Origin: Nitrospirales bacterium
GTDB lineage: Bacteria > Nitrospirota > Nitrospiria > Nitrospirales > UBA8639
NCBI GenBank assembly: GCA_029261275.1
Contig: JAJDBR010000245.1
Span: 1 to 41,282 of the forward strand
Length of the DNA stretch: 41,282 nt
Reading direction: 5' to 3'
The stretch's first letter is position 1. Every line of letters begins with the position of its first letter. Made by a program: the position numbers and the translations under genes. Of this stretch, positions 26,678 through 35,502 are shown in pieces. A model generated the notes under the pieces. The model did no database searches. It was not told where the DNA came from and was given only the letters and a program-made list of their open reading frames with translations.

Positions 26678-27286
26678 TTAATGGTGGTGTGAAGTCGTAG
26701 GGTCCACGTCTTCACCCGATAAGAATTGATCAAGCATTTCTTGCTGTTCTCGTTCAGCTCGAGTTTGAGGATTGTCTTTTTTCATCTCAGCGATTTCTTC
26801 TGGGGAAATGTTCGGTAAATGGCGAATAAAGAGGACCAGCTTCCAGCTTTCCTGATCTTCTTCAGGAGGCCCCTTGCCCCAGGCGGGCATGCCGGTAAAA
26901 CGAATGCCCGAGTGAATCACGTAAAAGAGTTCTCCATCTTGCATCGATTGAATAACTGAATCTCGAAGGTCGGGAACTGGCGGATAAAAATTTGGGCCCA
27001 TGGGGGTTTTTCCGCTTCCATCATTGGCGTGGCACGTGGCGCAATGGTCAGCAAAATGATGCCGGGCTTCTGCTAAAATCTCTGGAGAGAAACCAATTGG
27101 GTTAGACATTTTGAGGAAGTGACTCGGCGTTGCCATGTGGCGAATGAATCGAGCAATTTTGATTTCCCACGCGGGAGGAGTGGCCTTAGCCGTGAAGGTG
27201 CCTGGCAGAAACCACAAGGCAGCCAGGATTCCGCCAATGAGGAGAAGGATGCATATAAAGAATAGCCATTTAATTCGTCGAAACAT
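26678..27286 (-). CDS. Membrane-anchored class I cytochrome c
   Basis: A 202-residue protein with an N-terminal membrane helix (residues 7-28) and one periplasmic haem c domain. The haem site is CATCH at residues 82-86, and the distal Met is probably in FTGMPAWGKG. The layout DHCATCHANDGSGKTPMGPNFYPPVPDLR matches the single-haem cytochromes often found beside oxidases, dehydrogenases or peroxidases. The tail ends in an acidic stretch and a run of three His. AAGGGA lies before the ATG. It leads the operon cytochrome c, DUF5666-like, slp. The electron partner cannot be inferred; in nitrite oxidisers many such cytochromes exist. Confidence 0.9.
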   Translation of the reverse strand: MFRRIKWLFFICILLLIGGILAALWFLPGTFTAKATPPAWEIKIARFIRHMATPSHFLKMSNPIGFSPEILAEARHHFADHCATCHANDGSGKTPMGPNFYPPVPDLRDSVIQSMQDGELFYVIHSGIRFTGMPAWGKGPPEEDQESWKLVLFIRHLPNISPEEIAEMKKDNPQTRAEREQQEMLDQFLSGEDVDPTTSHHH

Positions 27287-27330
27287 GTGATCCCTTTATG
27301 AATCAGTGTACCTGGTCAGTGAATTTCGTT

Positions 27331-27363
27331 ACAAGCTGGCGCTGAAATAGGGCTCCAGCTTGT
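27331..27363. promoter_or_regulatory. Perfect 9-base inverted repeat in a divergent promoter region
   Basis: ACAAGCTGG (27331-27339) and CCAGCTTGT (27355-27363) are separated by 15 bases, 45 bases upstream of the cytochrome c start and 104 bases upstream of the divergent kinase gene. The size suits a dimeric-regulator operator or a leader hairpin of the cytochrome mRNA. No T run follows on either strand, so it is not a terminator. Confidence 0.35.
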
Positions 27364-27466
27364 TGCGGCCCTTTTCGAATTGGAACCCAATATTTGTAAC
27401 TGTGAGGGAGATGACAAGTCTTGGGAGCTTGAATGGTAGGATACCAGTGTATGAGGCGTGGTTGCT

Positions 27467-29050
27467 ATGAATGAGATATCCGCCACATGGGTCCAGGGAT
27501 TGAAAAATCCCGCATGTTATTCCCATCCTGTTGATCAGGTGAGACTGATCGAAACGCATATTTCTTGGGTGGTATTAACCGGATTGTATGCCTATAAAAT
27601 CAAAAAACCGGTGAAATACTCATTTGTGGATTTTTCAACCCTTGAAAAGCGGCAGTGGTTTTGTGAAGAAGAAATGCGATTGAATCGAAGGTTGGCGGCT
27701 GAAGTATATCTAGAGGTCGTTCCTATCACGGGTTCCCCATCCAATCCTCAAGTTGATGGTCAGGGAACGACGTTTGAATGGGCGGTAAAAATGAAACAAT
27801 TTTCCTCCGAGCAGAAGGTCCATGACCTCTTGGCGAGTGAGGAAAAGGCGGAGAGTCTTATTTTTCCACTGGCTGAGAGATTAGCAATATTTCATGCCAA
27901 TAGTGAAAAGGCTGACGAGGACTCACTCCATGGTACTCCAGTCACGGTATGGCAACCGATGAAAGAATGTCTGCCTGAAATCCCCCTCTCTCTTCTTACG
28001 CAAACTAATCAAGAATATTTGGCCATCATAGACCGATGGGCACAAAAAGAATGGCGGAATTTGTCCGACGTCTTTCTGCGCCGGAAACAGGCGGGTTTTG
28101 TTCGAGAATGTCATGGCGATCTTCATCTCGGCAATATCGCCATGTTCGAAGGAAACGTCTGTGTCTTTGACGCCTTGGAATTTGAACCACGTCTCCGATG
28201 GATTGATGTCATGAGTGAAATTGCGTTTCTGGTGATGGATCTAGAAAAACATAGTCGCCGAGACTTAGCCTTTGGGTTCTTGAATCGTTACTTGGAATGG
28301 ACGGGAGACTACGAGGGCCTAATAGTCTTCCGCTGGTATAAGGTCTATCGGGCGTTGGTGCGAGCAAAAGTGGCTGGATTACGGTTGACCCAGTTGGCCG
28401 GAAATGACACGGAAGAAAAAAGGGCCAAACGCGAACTGGCTGGATATTTGGAACTCGCTCATCGTTTCAGGGCTCGAACCACTCCATCTCTCATCCTCAT
28501 GCATGGGATTTCTGGAACGGGAAAAACAACGGTATCTACAGAAATACTCAAAACAATTGGTGCGGTACGCGTACGATCTGACGTGGAACGAAAGCGACTA
28601 TTTGGAGAACGGTTGGAGTCTAAGGACAAAGATGCTTCAGAGGCGGGACTCTACCGATCAGACATGACAGTGCAGACCTACGATCAATTGCGGGATGTGG
28701 CCCGATTGTTACTGAAGGTGGGGTTCTCTGTTATCGTGGATGCTACCTTTCTTCAACATCAGCAGCGAGAATTATTCAGAGTGTTAGCCAAGGAGCAGGC
28801 ATGTGCTTGGTTCATCGTGGATGTGTTTGCTTCCGCGGCGGTTCTGGCAGAGAGGATAGCGCGGCGGTCTCGTGAAGGTCACGACGCTTCAGATGCTACC
28901 GTTGATGTTATGAAACGACAACAAGAAATCGAAGAGTCTTTTACTCAGGAAGAAGGACCCCATGTGATCAGGGTGGATTCGACCGATTCACAGTCGATTT
29001 TTTCTGCCATCAAGAAGTTAAAGGAATTTACCGAAATTGGAATTGATTGA
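27467..29050 (+). CDS. Two-domain kinase: APH-like domain fused to a P-loop ATP-binding domain
   Basis: A 527-residue fusion seen in many bacteria (COG2187-like plus COG0645-like). Residues 1-330 are an aminoglycoside-phosphotransferase-like kinase fold with the catalytic loop ECHGDLHLGNI and metal-binding Asp in VFDALEFEP. Residues 340-527 are a zeta-toxin/gluconokinase-like P-loop domain with Walker A HGISGTGKTTVS and the core DATFLQHQQRELF. The substrate is unknown and aminoglycoside resistance is unlikely. The ATG at 27467 is preferred over the GTG at 27458. A 58-codon membrane gene begins 15 bases after the stop and is probably cotranslated with it. Confidence 0.88.
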   Translation: MNEISATWVQGLKNPACYSHPVDQVRLIETHISWVVLTGLYAYKIKKPVKYSFVDFSTLEKRQWFCEEEMRLNRRLAAEVYLEVVPITGSPSNPQVDGQGTTFEWAVKMKQFSSEQKVHDLLASEEKAESLIFPLAERLAIFHANSEKADEDSLHGTPVTVWQPMKECLPEIPLSLLTQTNQEYLAIIDRWAQKEWRNLSDVFLRRKQAGFVRECHGDLHLGNIAMFEGNVCVFDALEFEPRLRWIDVMSEIAFLVMDLEKHSRRDLAFGFLNRYLEWTGDYEGLIVFRWYKVYRALVRAKVAGLRLTQLAGNDTEEKRAKRELAGYLELAHRFRARTTPSLILMHGISGTGKTTVSTEILKTIGAVRVRSDVERKRLFGERLESKDKDASEAGLYRSDMTVQTYDQLRDVARLLLKVGFSVIVDATFLQHQQRELFRVLAKEQACAWFIVDVFASAAVLAERIARRSREGHDASDATVDVMKRQQEIEESFTQEEGPHVIRVDSTDSQSIFSAIKKLKEFTEIGID

Positions 29051-29065
29051 AATTGAGAGTATTTC

Positions 29066-29242
29066 GTGACCGACCTAATCTTTTACCTATTTTACGCGAT
29101 CGGTGCTGGTTTTGTGTGGCTTTTTAAAGGATGCCGAACTTTTTATTGGGATGAATTTGGAAAACCTGAAACGCGGAATGGATTTTTTGGCCTTTTTATT
29201 CTACTTGGCCTTCTAGGATTAGCGATGTATATCAATAATTGA
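29066..29242 (+). CDS. 58-residue two-helix membrane protein, below the ORF-track size cut-off
   Basis: The frame GTG-ACC-GAC...TGA encodes MTDLIFYLFYAIGAGFVWLF, then a short Lys/Arg/Glu-containing loop (FKGCRTFYWDEFGKPETRNG) and a second hydrophobic helix (FFGLFILLGLLGLAMY). Two clean membrane helices joined by a charged hairpin are unlikely by chance in a 177-base open frame. It begins 15 bases after the two-domain kinase stop, with GAGAG as a weak Shine-Dalgarno, and ends 18 bases before the convergent TPR gene, so it fills the gap exactly. I recognise no family. Likely an inner-membrane microprotein. Confidence 0.6.
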   Translation: MTDLIFYLFYAIGAGFVWLFKGCRTFYWDEFGKPETRNGFFGLFILLGLLGLAMYINN

Positions 29243-29260
29243 GGCCTTCGAATTTCCCCC

Positions 29261-30319
29261 CTATTTCATAAGTTCTTGAATCCTAACGTCGGTTCCTCCT
29301 AAGTCTAAATACTTTTGGTAGTGGTGTTTTGCTTTTTGAAGGTCTGCTTGGTGGAATTCATAAAAGGCTCCCATATTGAATTGCCCCTCTACCGAATTCG
29401 GTTGCAGGGCTAGGCCTTTTTGATACATCTCTTCGGCCTGGTCGATCTGTTTTTCTGCGACCAACAGCACACCCAAATTCACATAGGCTTCCGCGTCGGT
29501 GGGTTTGAGCTGCCTGACTCGTTGAAAATGTTCAATGGCTTGTTGGGGTTGATTTTGCTGTTGATACAGGAATCCTAAATTGTAATGGGCATCTGGATGG
29601 TCCGGAATGATTTGTATGACGTGGGTGTACGCTTCAAGGGCTTGCACGAATTGTTGGCTTTGTTCGAAGATTCGTCCAAGCAAATACCAACCTTCTGAAT
29701 GTTGGGAATCATGTGTGGTGAGACGAGTGAGGAGCTCTTGGGCGCGATCATGTTGCTGGCCTTGCATAGAGTGATACGCCAGATGGAGCAGAGCCTCCGA
29801 AGCTAGGGGCTCTTGATCAAGGACCGTCTCATATCCTTGAATAGCCTTATCAATATTACCTGTCTGATCGAATGATTTTGCCAGTGTGAGCCGAGCTTCC
29901 CAAAATCCTGGGTAAAGAGTGATGGCATGTTGAATTTCCCTTTGTGCCTCTTCCATCTTTTCTTTCTTCAACAACAGTAACCCCAAATCATAATGGGCTT
30001 GGACAAAGGTTGGATTTAGCTGGACGGCCTGCTTGAGGGCCTGGATAGCGGTATTGGCGTTCTGAGTGCGCTGATACTGGACTAACCCCAGAAGATGATG
30101 AGCTTCGGGGTATGATGGAAATTCTGTGATGGATTGTTGGAGTAGAGTTTCAGCCTCCTGGAAATTTTGGTTTTGAATGGCTTTGCCAGCTTGGTGATAG
30201 AGCTCTCCGGCTGGATGACCGAATCCAGGCACTGGCCAAAAGCTGAGGCTGAATACAATGAAAATGCTGATGGACATCAATAATTTTTGAAAAGACGAAG
30301 GCCAATGAAAGTTATTCAT
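29261..30319 (-). CDS. Exported TPR protein paired with the TonB receptor locus
   Basis: A 352-residue protein with a signal peptide (hydrophobic residues 15-33, cleavage near PGFGHPA) and eight or nine tandem TPR units filling the rest. ATG 30319 has GAGG six bases upstream. It closely resembles the TPR protein at 38763-39809: both share Y-x-EAHHLLGLV near the start and an ending of the form LYEFH...KA...YY/HYQKYLDLGG-x-D-x-RI-x-L. The two copies bracket the TonB system, so a periplasmic scaffold linking TonB or receptor to other parts is plausible. It is the last gene of the - strand block and lies 240 bases after the receptor gene, beyond a hairpin, so it may have its own promoter. Confidence 0.85.
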   Translation of the reverse strand: MNNFHWPSSFQKLLMSISIFIVFSLSFWPVPGFGHPAGELYHQAGKAIQNQNFQEAETLLQQSITEFPSYPEAHHLLGLVQYQRTQNANTAIQALKQAVQLNPTFVQAHYDLGLLLLKKEKMEEAQREIQHAITLYPGFWEARLTLAKSFDQTGNIDKAIQGYETVLDQEPLASEALLHLAYHSMQGQQHDRAQELLTRLTTHDSQHSEGWYLLGRIFEQSQQFVQALEAYTHVIQIIPDHPDAHYNLGFLYQQQNQPQQAIEHFQRVRQLKPTDAEAYVNLGVLLVAEKQIDQAEEMYQKGLALQPNSVEGQFNMGAFYEFHQADLQKAKHHYQKYLDLGGTDVRIQELMK

Positions 30320-30505
30320 AATACACCTCAAGCGATGAATTTCAGGACGATAGAAACAGGAGCGGGTAGATTAGCAACAGTGCCTGGGGTGAGAAAATAG
30401 CAAGTATTTTATGTAGACACCACGCCATAGCGAAAAAAGAAAAGCTCTTTCGTTGAGGTCGTCAGGATTGGTGTTAAAAATCACTCATAGGCTTTCTTTT
30501 AAGAG

Positions 30506-30538
30506 CCAGGGCCTTTTCCAATTCTGGAAAGGCCCTGG
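30506..30538 (-). terminator. Strong stem-loop after the TonB-dependent receptor gene
   Basis: CCAGGGCCTTTTCCA and TGGAAAGGCCCTGG pair over 14 bases with one bulged base and an ATTC loop, 22 bases after the receptor stop. On the - strand it is followed by CTCTTAAAAG, a poor U tract. It is either a terminator of modest efficiency or a 3' stabilising hairpin. Confidence 0.55.
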
Positions 30539-30559
30539 AATGGCATGGGGCAATAGCCT

Positions 30560-32866
30560 TTAGAACAGTCCCAGCGTGACTCCTCCAAAAACAGAGAGGG
30601 GAGGAGCTAGAAGAAATGCTTGCTTAGACGCATCGGCTGTGCTGTCAGACACGATGGCTCCGCTACCCATATACGTTTGATCGAAGAGATTTTCTACCTG
30701 TACATAGGCTTTGAATAACCGAACCCAACCCCATGCAACGTCCTGGGCATAATGGAGATTCACGTTCACCACGGTGGCGGCTTGAGCCTTCAGGGTATTG
30801 GCATTATTCACAAAATAATCGTCAATCCATGAAACCTCAAACCAGCCGCCTAACCCTGAAAGGTGATCATAGGCGGTTCGGAAATTCAACACATGTGGTT
30901 CTACAGCTGGGACATTTTTTCCGTCACGGTCGACCGAGGTGCCGATGCCTCCGACAAGAATAGTGTCGGTGAAATTTGTGAATTTGGCATTGACATAGGT
31001 ATATGCTGCAGAAAGTGTGAGTCCGTCAAGAGGCATCCATTCTGCGGCGACTTCGATTCCGCGGTATTCTGAAGAATCTGCATTGGTAGTAAAGCTTCCT
31101 GTTCCACCGACAACGGATTGTGAAATTAATTCGTCTTTGAAGAAGTTCCAAAATCCAATGAGTTGGAAATTAAAACGCGGATGAAGACGAACTTGGCCTC
31201 CTAGCTCCAAATTGATATTCCGTTCATCATCGAGGTCATTATTGGCACCGGGCAATCCTGTTGGAGAGGTCGTGAGGTTCCCAAAATTTGGAGTACCATA
31301 TCCGCCTGACACACGTGTCCAGTATCGATCATGTTCGTTGGGATGAAATTCGATAGAGACATCTGGGGCAACATTATGAAACTTGCGGTTGGCACTGGCT
31401 TTGCTAGTGACGGTTCCGCTGAAAAATCCAAAATTGACTTGATCGACGGATAAATGGGTTCGCTCGTACCCTAGCCCTGCTGCGATAGTCCATTGAGGAG
31501 CTAAGTCTAATTCTTCGCGGATACGAAATCCAACATTTCTGATGGAACCACGTTGGTTATTTATGGCATTTTGCTTGCTGCCTTTACCATCAGCCAAGTT
31601 GCGGAGATTCGTGGTTTCCGTTTCAAGGTACTCAAAAAATACTCCACCATGACTGCGAAGTGGCATCCCGAAGAAGTTGTACACATTCCGCACATCAGCG
31701 CGCGTTTTCCAATTGGGTTGTACTTGATCTAACGTTATCCCAAATTTTTGATTGATATCTTTATTATCGTAGAGCCCAGAGAGAGAGACCTCGGTGTCGG
31801 GAGTAATTTGATTGGCGTATCGACCACCGATGATGGTTCGGTGGTCACGGCGAGAACGATCATTGGCTTTTGCTCCTGTTCCTGCCTGTTTTGGTTGTGT
31901 TTGGAATTGCGTAAGTGTGAGTCGTTGAGGGGTCAGGACATCCAGGTCATTGTTGGCAGCCTTAAAGAAAAAGGTCTGTTGATCATCAATTTTGAAACGA
32001 AAATTGGCATCGACGGTGGTGGTCGAAAAATCGCTGTGATCTTGATAGCCATCACCTCGTTCATGGCTCACGAAGACGGCAGCGTCCATATGCTTATATT
32101 CTTTTCCAATAGCTGTTCCATATTTTTGATAGCCGTAACTGCCCACGCTGGTGAACGTTTCCACGCCATTGATGTCACTTCCTTTGCGCGTTCGAAAATT
32201 GACGATCCCACCCAGAGCATAGTTGCCATACAACGCAGATGATGCGCCTCGCTCGACATCAATGGCTTTCATAAACCAGGGGTCTTGCAAATCCAAGCGA
32301 GATAGGCCGTCTGATTGGGTGACGTCAAACCCATCTTCAAACACCCGAATCTTCTGAACACCGAATGCTTGTTTCGCCCCAAATCCTCGAATAGCAATAC
32401 TATAATCGCGTGGGCCATTGCGTTTGCGCAGAATGATTCCAGGTTGGCTTTCCAATGACTCCCTGAAATCTTTGGCAGGTTGGTTGTCAATCTGATTGCG
32501 ATTGACTGTTGAACGTGTGATGCCCTGTGGTGCTTGTTGAAGACGAGTGCTAACGACGGAGATTTCATCTAACACTGTTACTTCTTTTTCTTTCAGAACG
32601 GTCTTTGCTGTTTGCGTTGCTGACGAATTATTGGGCGTGGATTCCAGGGATTCAAGCTCGGCTTGAACACGACGCAGTTTCTCTGTGAGTATTTGAAGTT
32701 CCTTCTCTAATGTCTTTCGTTGTTCCAGTAAGGCTTCTTGGTTTACCGAAGAGCCTTCCGAAGTAGCCGGCAGAACTAGAGAAAGACTCATATTGAAGAC
32801 AATGAAGGCTATGCTGATAGGTATGTTGTGACTGACAGATGACATTAACCATTGGCGCATGTTCAC
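30560..32866 (-). CDS. TonB-dependent outer-membrane receptor with N-terminal coiled coil
   Basis: A 768-residue receptor. A signal peptide (LSLSLVLPATSEG) is followed by an unusual coiled-coil segment at about residues 43-75 (LLEQRKTLEKELQILTEKL). The TonB-box-like VTVLDEISVVSTR comes next, then a plug domain (SIAIRGFGAKQAFGVQKIRVFEDG, ERGASSALYGNYALGGIVNF) and the 22-strand barrel ending in Phe (VTLGLF). The plug resembles FecA/HmuR-like siderophore or citrate receptors, but the ligand cannot be read from it. The GTG at 32866 has GGAG nine bases upstream; the ATG six bases later is an alternative. Its context is a TonB-ExbB-ExbD operon 4 kb upstream plus metal-motif proteins, which suggests a metal chelate as cargo. 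Confidence 0.9.
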   Translation of the reverse strand: MNMRQWLMSSVSHNIPISIAFIVFNMSLSLVLPATSEGSSVNQEALLEQRKTLEKELQILTEKLRRVQAELESLESTPNNSSATQTAKTVLKEKEVTVLDEISVVSTRLQQAPQGITRSTVNRNQIDNQPAKDFRESLESQPGIILRKRNGPRDYSIAIRGFGAKQAFGVQKIRVFEDGFDVTQSDGLSRLDLQDPWFMKAIDVERGASSALYGNYALGGIVNFRTRKGSDINGVETFTSVGSYGYQKYGTAIGKEYKHMDAAVFVSHERGDGYQDHSDFSTTTVDANFRFKIDDQQTFFFKAANNDLDVLTPQRLTLTQFQTQPKQAGTGAKANDRSRRDHRTIIGGRYANQITPDTEVSLSGLYDNKDINQKFGITLDQVQPNWKTRADVRNVYNFFGMPLRSHGGVFFEYLETETTNLRNLADGKGSKQNAINNQRGSIRNVGFRIREELDLAPQWTIAAGLGYERTHLSVDQVNFGFFSGTVTSKASANRKFHNVAPDVSIEFHPNEHDRYWTRVSGGYGTPNFGNLTTSPTGLPGANNDLDDERNINLELGGQVRLHPRFNFQLIGFWNFFKDELISQSVVGGTGSFTTNADSSEYRGIEVAAEWMPLDGLTLSAAYTYVNAKFTNFTDTILVGGIGTSVDRDGKNVPAVEPHVLNFRTAYDHLSGLGGWFEVSWIDDYFVNNANTLKAQAATVVNVNLHYAQDVAWGWVRLFKAYVQVENLFDQTYMGSGAIVSDSTADASKQAFLLAPPLSVFGGVTLGLF

Positions 32867-33073
32867 TGATGAGTTCTCCTTATGAAATTAATTAGGCGAT
32901 GAATGGTTATCTAGTGGTGTGGTATAAAATATTTTGTATTTGGGCGCGGCTGATGAATGGGCTGGCCCCCATTCTTATTGTGTATACACCAATTAGTTTG
33001 GTGCGTGACTGATTGACTCGCTGAATCACTGAAGATCTCACTGTTGAGTGAAGTGTTGGCAGAGCAAGGATGC

Positions 33074-34339
33074 CTAAGTGTTTGGCCAAGACATCACTTG
33101 AAGGACGGTGTGCCAACCAGGGAAGCGAATTTGCTCTTGCCAGGCTAGGATTGCTTGTCCGTGGGAATTGACGGCTACCGCAGGATGCTTCGATTTTTTC
33201 GTATTCAATTTTTCCGGAGCACTAAACGAGAGTCCGCGGTCCAATGAATAGCTCATCACGACTTCACGCCTGACTGGAGATTGTTCTTCCCAAATCACGA
33301 GAAGGCGGCCTTTGCGATCAACGGCCATTTGCGGGTGATCTGGGAAGGTGCCTTTGGAGACGTTCAGCTGACGTCGAGGGGTAAAGGTTTTTCCTTGATC
33401 ATCTGAATAGGCGAGATAGACGCCTGGAGTATCATCAGGGCCTTCTGTGTACCATGTGACGTAGAGGCGCCCTTGTTGGTCGGTTCCCATGGTCGCAGGT
33501 CGATGAGGGCACCCCTCGAACGCCCAGCGATCATGTCCGACGATGACCGCAGGAGAAAATGTTGCGCCATGATCAGTGGATCGAGTAACGACGGTCTCTC
33601 GAATGTTTTTAGGAAAAACTTTTCGCCAAGCAAGATATACCGTACCATCCGGTGCAGTCGTGGCATGTGTGCGGCAGCAGACACAACTCGTCTCATCAAT
33701 TTTCAGGTTTGGGGAAAGTGTCTGACCCTGGTCTTTCGAAAATGAGGAATAGGTAGCAGGGTCTTTTTCCCCTTCCCTGGCGTCCAGCCACACTATATGG
33801 ATGGAACCATCCTGGCCTACGGTGAGGTGGTCAAAGGAATGGCCGGTCACAGCATTGTCATCGTTGACTTGGATTGGCGGGAGAAATGTCTGTCCACCGT
33901 TAAGCGAGCGGCTTAAAAGGAGGAGGCTGGTAAAGAGTTTTTCTTTTGCGTTTGGATGGGGAGTCGTCCAAGTAAGGTAGACATCATTTTTCTTGCCTAA
34001 GGCCAGTGCTGGAGGTGCATGGAGAGACGCGGCAGGAGTAACGGGAGAATTGAGGTTTATGGGATGAGGAAGTGGTTCCTTTGAGTTGAACGGCGCTTGG
34101 ATATAATAAGTGCTGAGTTTCTTTTGGTTGGCTTCAATCCATGATAAATGAAATATGCCTGTATCAGACAATTGAATGGCAGGTCCTGAGACCGGCTTTG
34201 TGCCATGGTTTAAGCGAATTTTTTCCCCTAATGCGATAGATGAACGTGGCACATTTTGATCGGAATAACTCAATCCAGGGGCGATGAATCCTAGTGAGAG
34301 AAAACAAAGTGTGGCGATATATTTAATTTGGCAAGTCAT
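33074..34339 (-). CDS. Exported sialidase-fold (BNR-repeat) protein with a CxCC motif
   Basis: A 421-residue exported protein. A signal peptide ends near LSYSDQN and AAGGGGG lies before the ATG. The body is a sialidase-type beta-propeller with Asp-box-like repeats such as SxDxGxTF (SLNGGQTF, SKDQGQTL, STDHGATF, SDDQGKTF, SLDRGLSF). The Arg/Glu/Tyr catalytic set of true sialidases is not evident. A CVCCRTHA motif near residue 222 is a conserved-looking Cys cluster suited to binding a metal. Such propellers with CxCC occur beside metal transport genes, which agrees with the TonB neighbours. I infer a substrate- or metal-binding surface or periplasmic role, not sugar cleavage. Confidence 0.75.
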   Translation of the reverse strand: MTCQIKYIATLCFLSLGFIAPGLSYSDQNVPRSSIALGEKIRLNHGTKPVSGPAIQLSDTGIFHLSWIEANQKKLSTYYIQAPFNSKEPLPHPINLNSPVTPAASLHAPPALALGKKNDVYLTWTTPHPNAKEKLFTSLLLLSRSLNGGQTFLPPIQVNDDNAVTGHSFDHLTVGQDGSIHIVWLDAREGEKDPATYSSFSKDQGQTLSPNLKIDETSCVCCRTHATTAPDGTVYLAWRKVFPKNIRETVVTRSTDHGATFSPAVIVGHDRWAFEGCPHRPATMGTDQQGRLYVTWYTEGPDDTPGVYLAYSDDQGKTFTPRRQLNVSKGTFPDHPQMAVDRKGRLLVIWEEQSPVRREVVMSYSLDRGLSFSAPEKLNTKKSKHPAVAVNSHGQAILAWQEQIRFPGWHTVLQVMSWPNT

Positions 34340-34484
34340 GGCTACCCCCTTGGCCGTGATGGAGTTGAAAGTTTTGCATTTCGTTTTTGAGTAGGAAATA
34401 GAACATAGTAGTGAAACTTATGGTGGACTCTGACTCATGCCTATATTTTCCAGCGTATGCTTCACCATGTTGGTAAAAAGCATG

Positions 34485-34533
34485 AAAAAACAGGGTGAAG
34501 GCCAAGGAGGTCGATCCAAATGCCTTCACCCTG
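34485..34533 (-). terminator. Rho-independent terminator of the exported-protein gene
   Basis: Perfect 12-base arms CAGGGTGAAGGC / GCCTTCACCCTG are separated by 19 bases and followed on the - strand by TTTTTT. It lies 26 bases after the stop at 34559 and is the best terminator on the - strand. Confidence 0.8.
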
Positions 34534-34536
34534 TGA

Positions 34537-34570
34537 GATCCAAGGTCAGGAGGAAGACCTACCTTGGATC
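34537..34570. repeat. Inverted repeat spanning the stop codon of the exported-protein gene
   Basis: GATCCAAGGT (34537-34546) and ACCTTGGATC (34561-34570) are perfect 10-base complements 14 bases apart; the TAG stop at 34559-34561 lies in the loop and edge. With the terminator at 34485 it forms two hairpins in tandem. Confidence 0.7.
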
Positions 34571-35347
34571 ATCAATGTCGTCATGTGTGTTCGTCCTTGC
34601 TACTTTTTGAGGCATATGAAAACTTAGTGGGTTTAATGCCTGGTAACTAACCCTTGCCTGTTCTTCAGCTTCAGGATCGAAAAATCCTTCGGACATGCCT
34701 GTTTCATGAAGATAGAGCGGTTGGTGAGGTTTCGGGTCTTTATTGTAAGTTTCGACCATTGAGTGAAACTTCAATCTTCCGGCTTCAATCCGGTCAATTT
34801 CATCGTCGGTCCCATACGTTACAGTTGGTGGATAGGGGCGGCATGAATCAATCGCCGCATTGATAATGGGTTGGAGTTGCAAAAAAGTGTTCAAAGCTTG
34901 AATGGCAATCGGTTGTTGTCTGGAAGGAAGTGTGGACACAAAGGCCCGTCGCGATATACCTGTCGGCCTATTCTCTGTAAAAATGATCGCTCGATCGGTT
35001 CGAAACGCAATTGCCCCATGAAGCAGGGCTCCATTCGAGAGATCGTCCAATGTGATGAAATGAGTATAATCTTTTCGTCGTGCTTCTCCACGATTCTGAG
35101 GGACATATTGTCCAGGAATCCGTTGAATAACCAAGTCACGATGGACAGCGGCTTTAATTCTGATACTTGCTCTTTGATATTGCTTTTTACAGAGGCTTGG
35201 ACTAAACGGTCTAGAATCTAACCTTAGATGAAATACTTCTTCAGCATGAGTGGGGGACGCCATGATTACCAGAAGCATGACGCCTCCAATTCCTGTCGTG
35301 AAAACTCTAATTGTGTTGCGACATCTTTTCAGTATCTTCGTTATCAT
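34559..35347 (-). CDS. Exported protein of unknown function
   Basis: A 262-residue protein with a signal peptide ending at THAEE. ATG 35347 has GGAAGGAAA upstream, preferred to the GTG 18 bases earlier. The mature part has two Cys about 120 residues apart (SLCKKQY and DSCRPYP), many Arg and His, and segments such as YTHFITLDDLSNGALLHG and GISRRAFVSTLPSRQQ. I see no haem, metal or catalytic motif that I can name; the middle region faintly resembles C-terminal parts of di-haem peroxidase-like proteins, but there is no CxxCH. It lies between a small CxWxC gene and the sialidase-fold gene and is closed by its own terminator. Confidence 0.6.
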   Translation of the reverse strand: MITKILKRCRNTIRVFTTGIGGVMLLVIMASPTHAEEVFHLRLDSRPFSPSLCKKQYQRASIRIKAAVHRDLVIQRIPGQYVPQNRGEARRKDYTHFITLDDLSNGALLHGAIAFRTDRAIIFTENRPTGISRRAFVSTLPSRQQPIAIQALNTFLQLQPIINAAIDSCRPYPPTVTYGTDDEIDRIEAGRLKFHSMVETYNKDPKPHQPLYLHETGMSEGFFDPEAEEQARVSYQALNPLSFHMPQKVARTNTHDDIDDPR

Positions 35348-35502
35348 GGTGATTTCCTTCCCCACATAATGTCTCAGAATTCCGATTCTGGACCGGCGCG
35401 AAATGAACCTCGGGTGTCTGGATTAGGCGAATCAGAACAGCAAGAACATGTTTAGAGACGAGGTGAAAATGCTGCCATCATCACTGGGTTGCAACAGAAC
35501 GA

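Noticed and set aside
32907-33116. 69-residue - strand ORF between the receptor and sialidase-fold genes
   Set aside because: It overlaps the end of the sialidase-fold gene, has no Shine-Dalgarno and no recognisable features.
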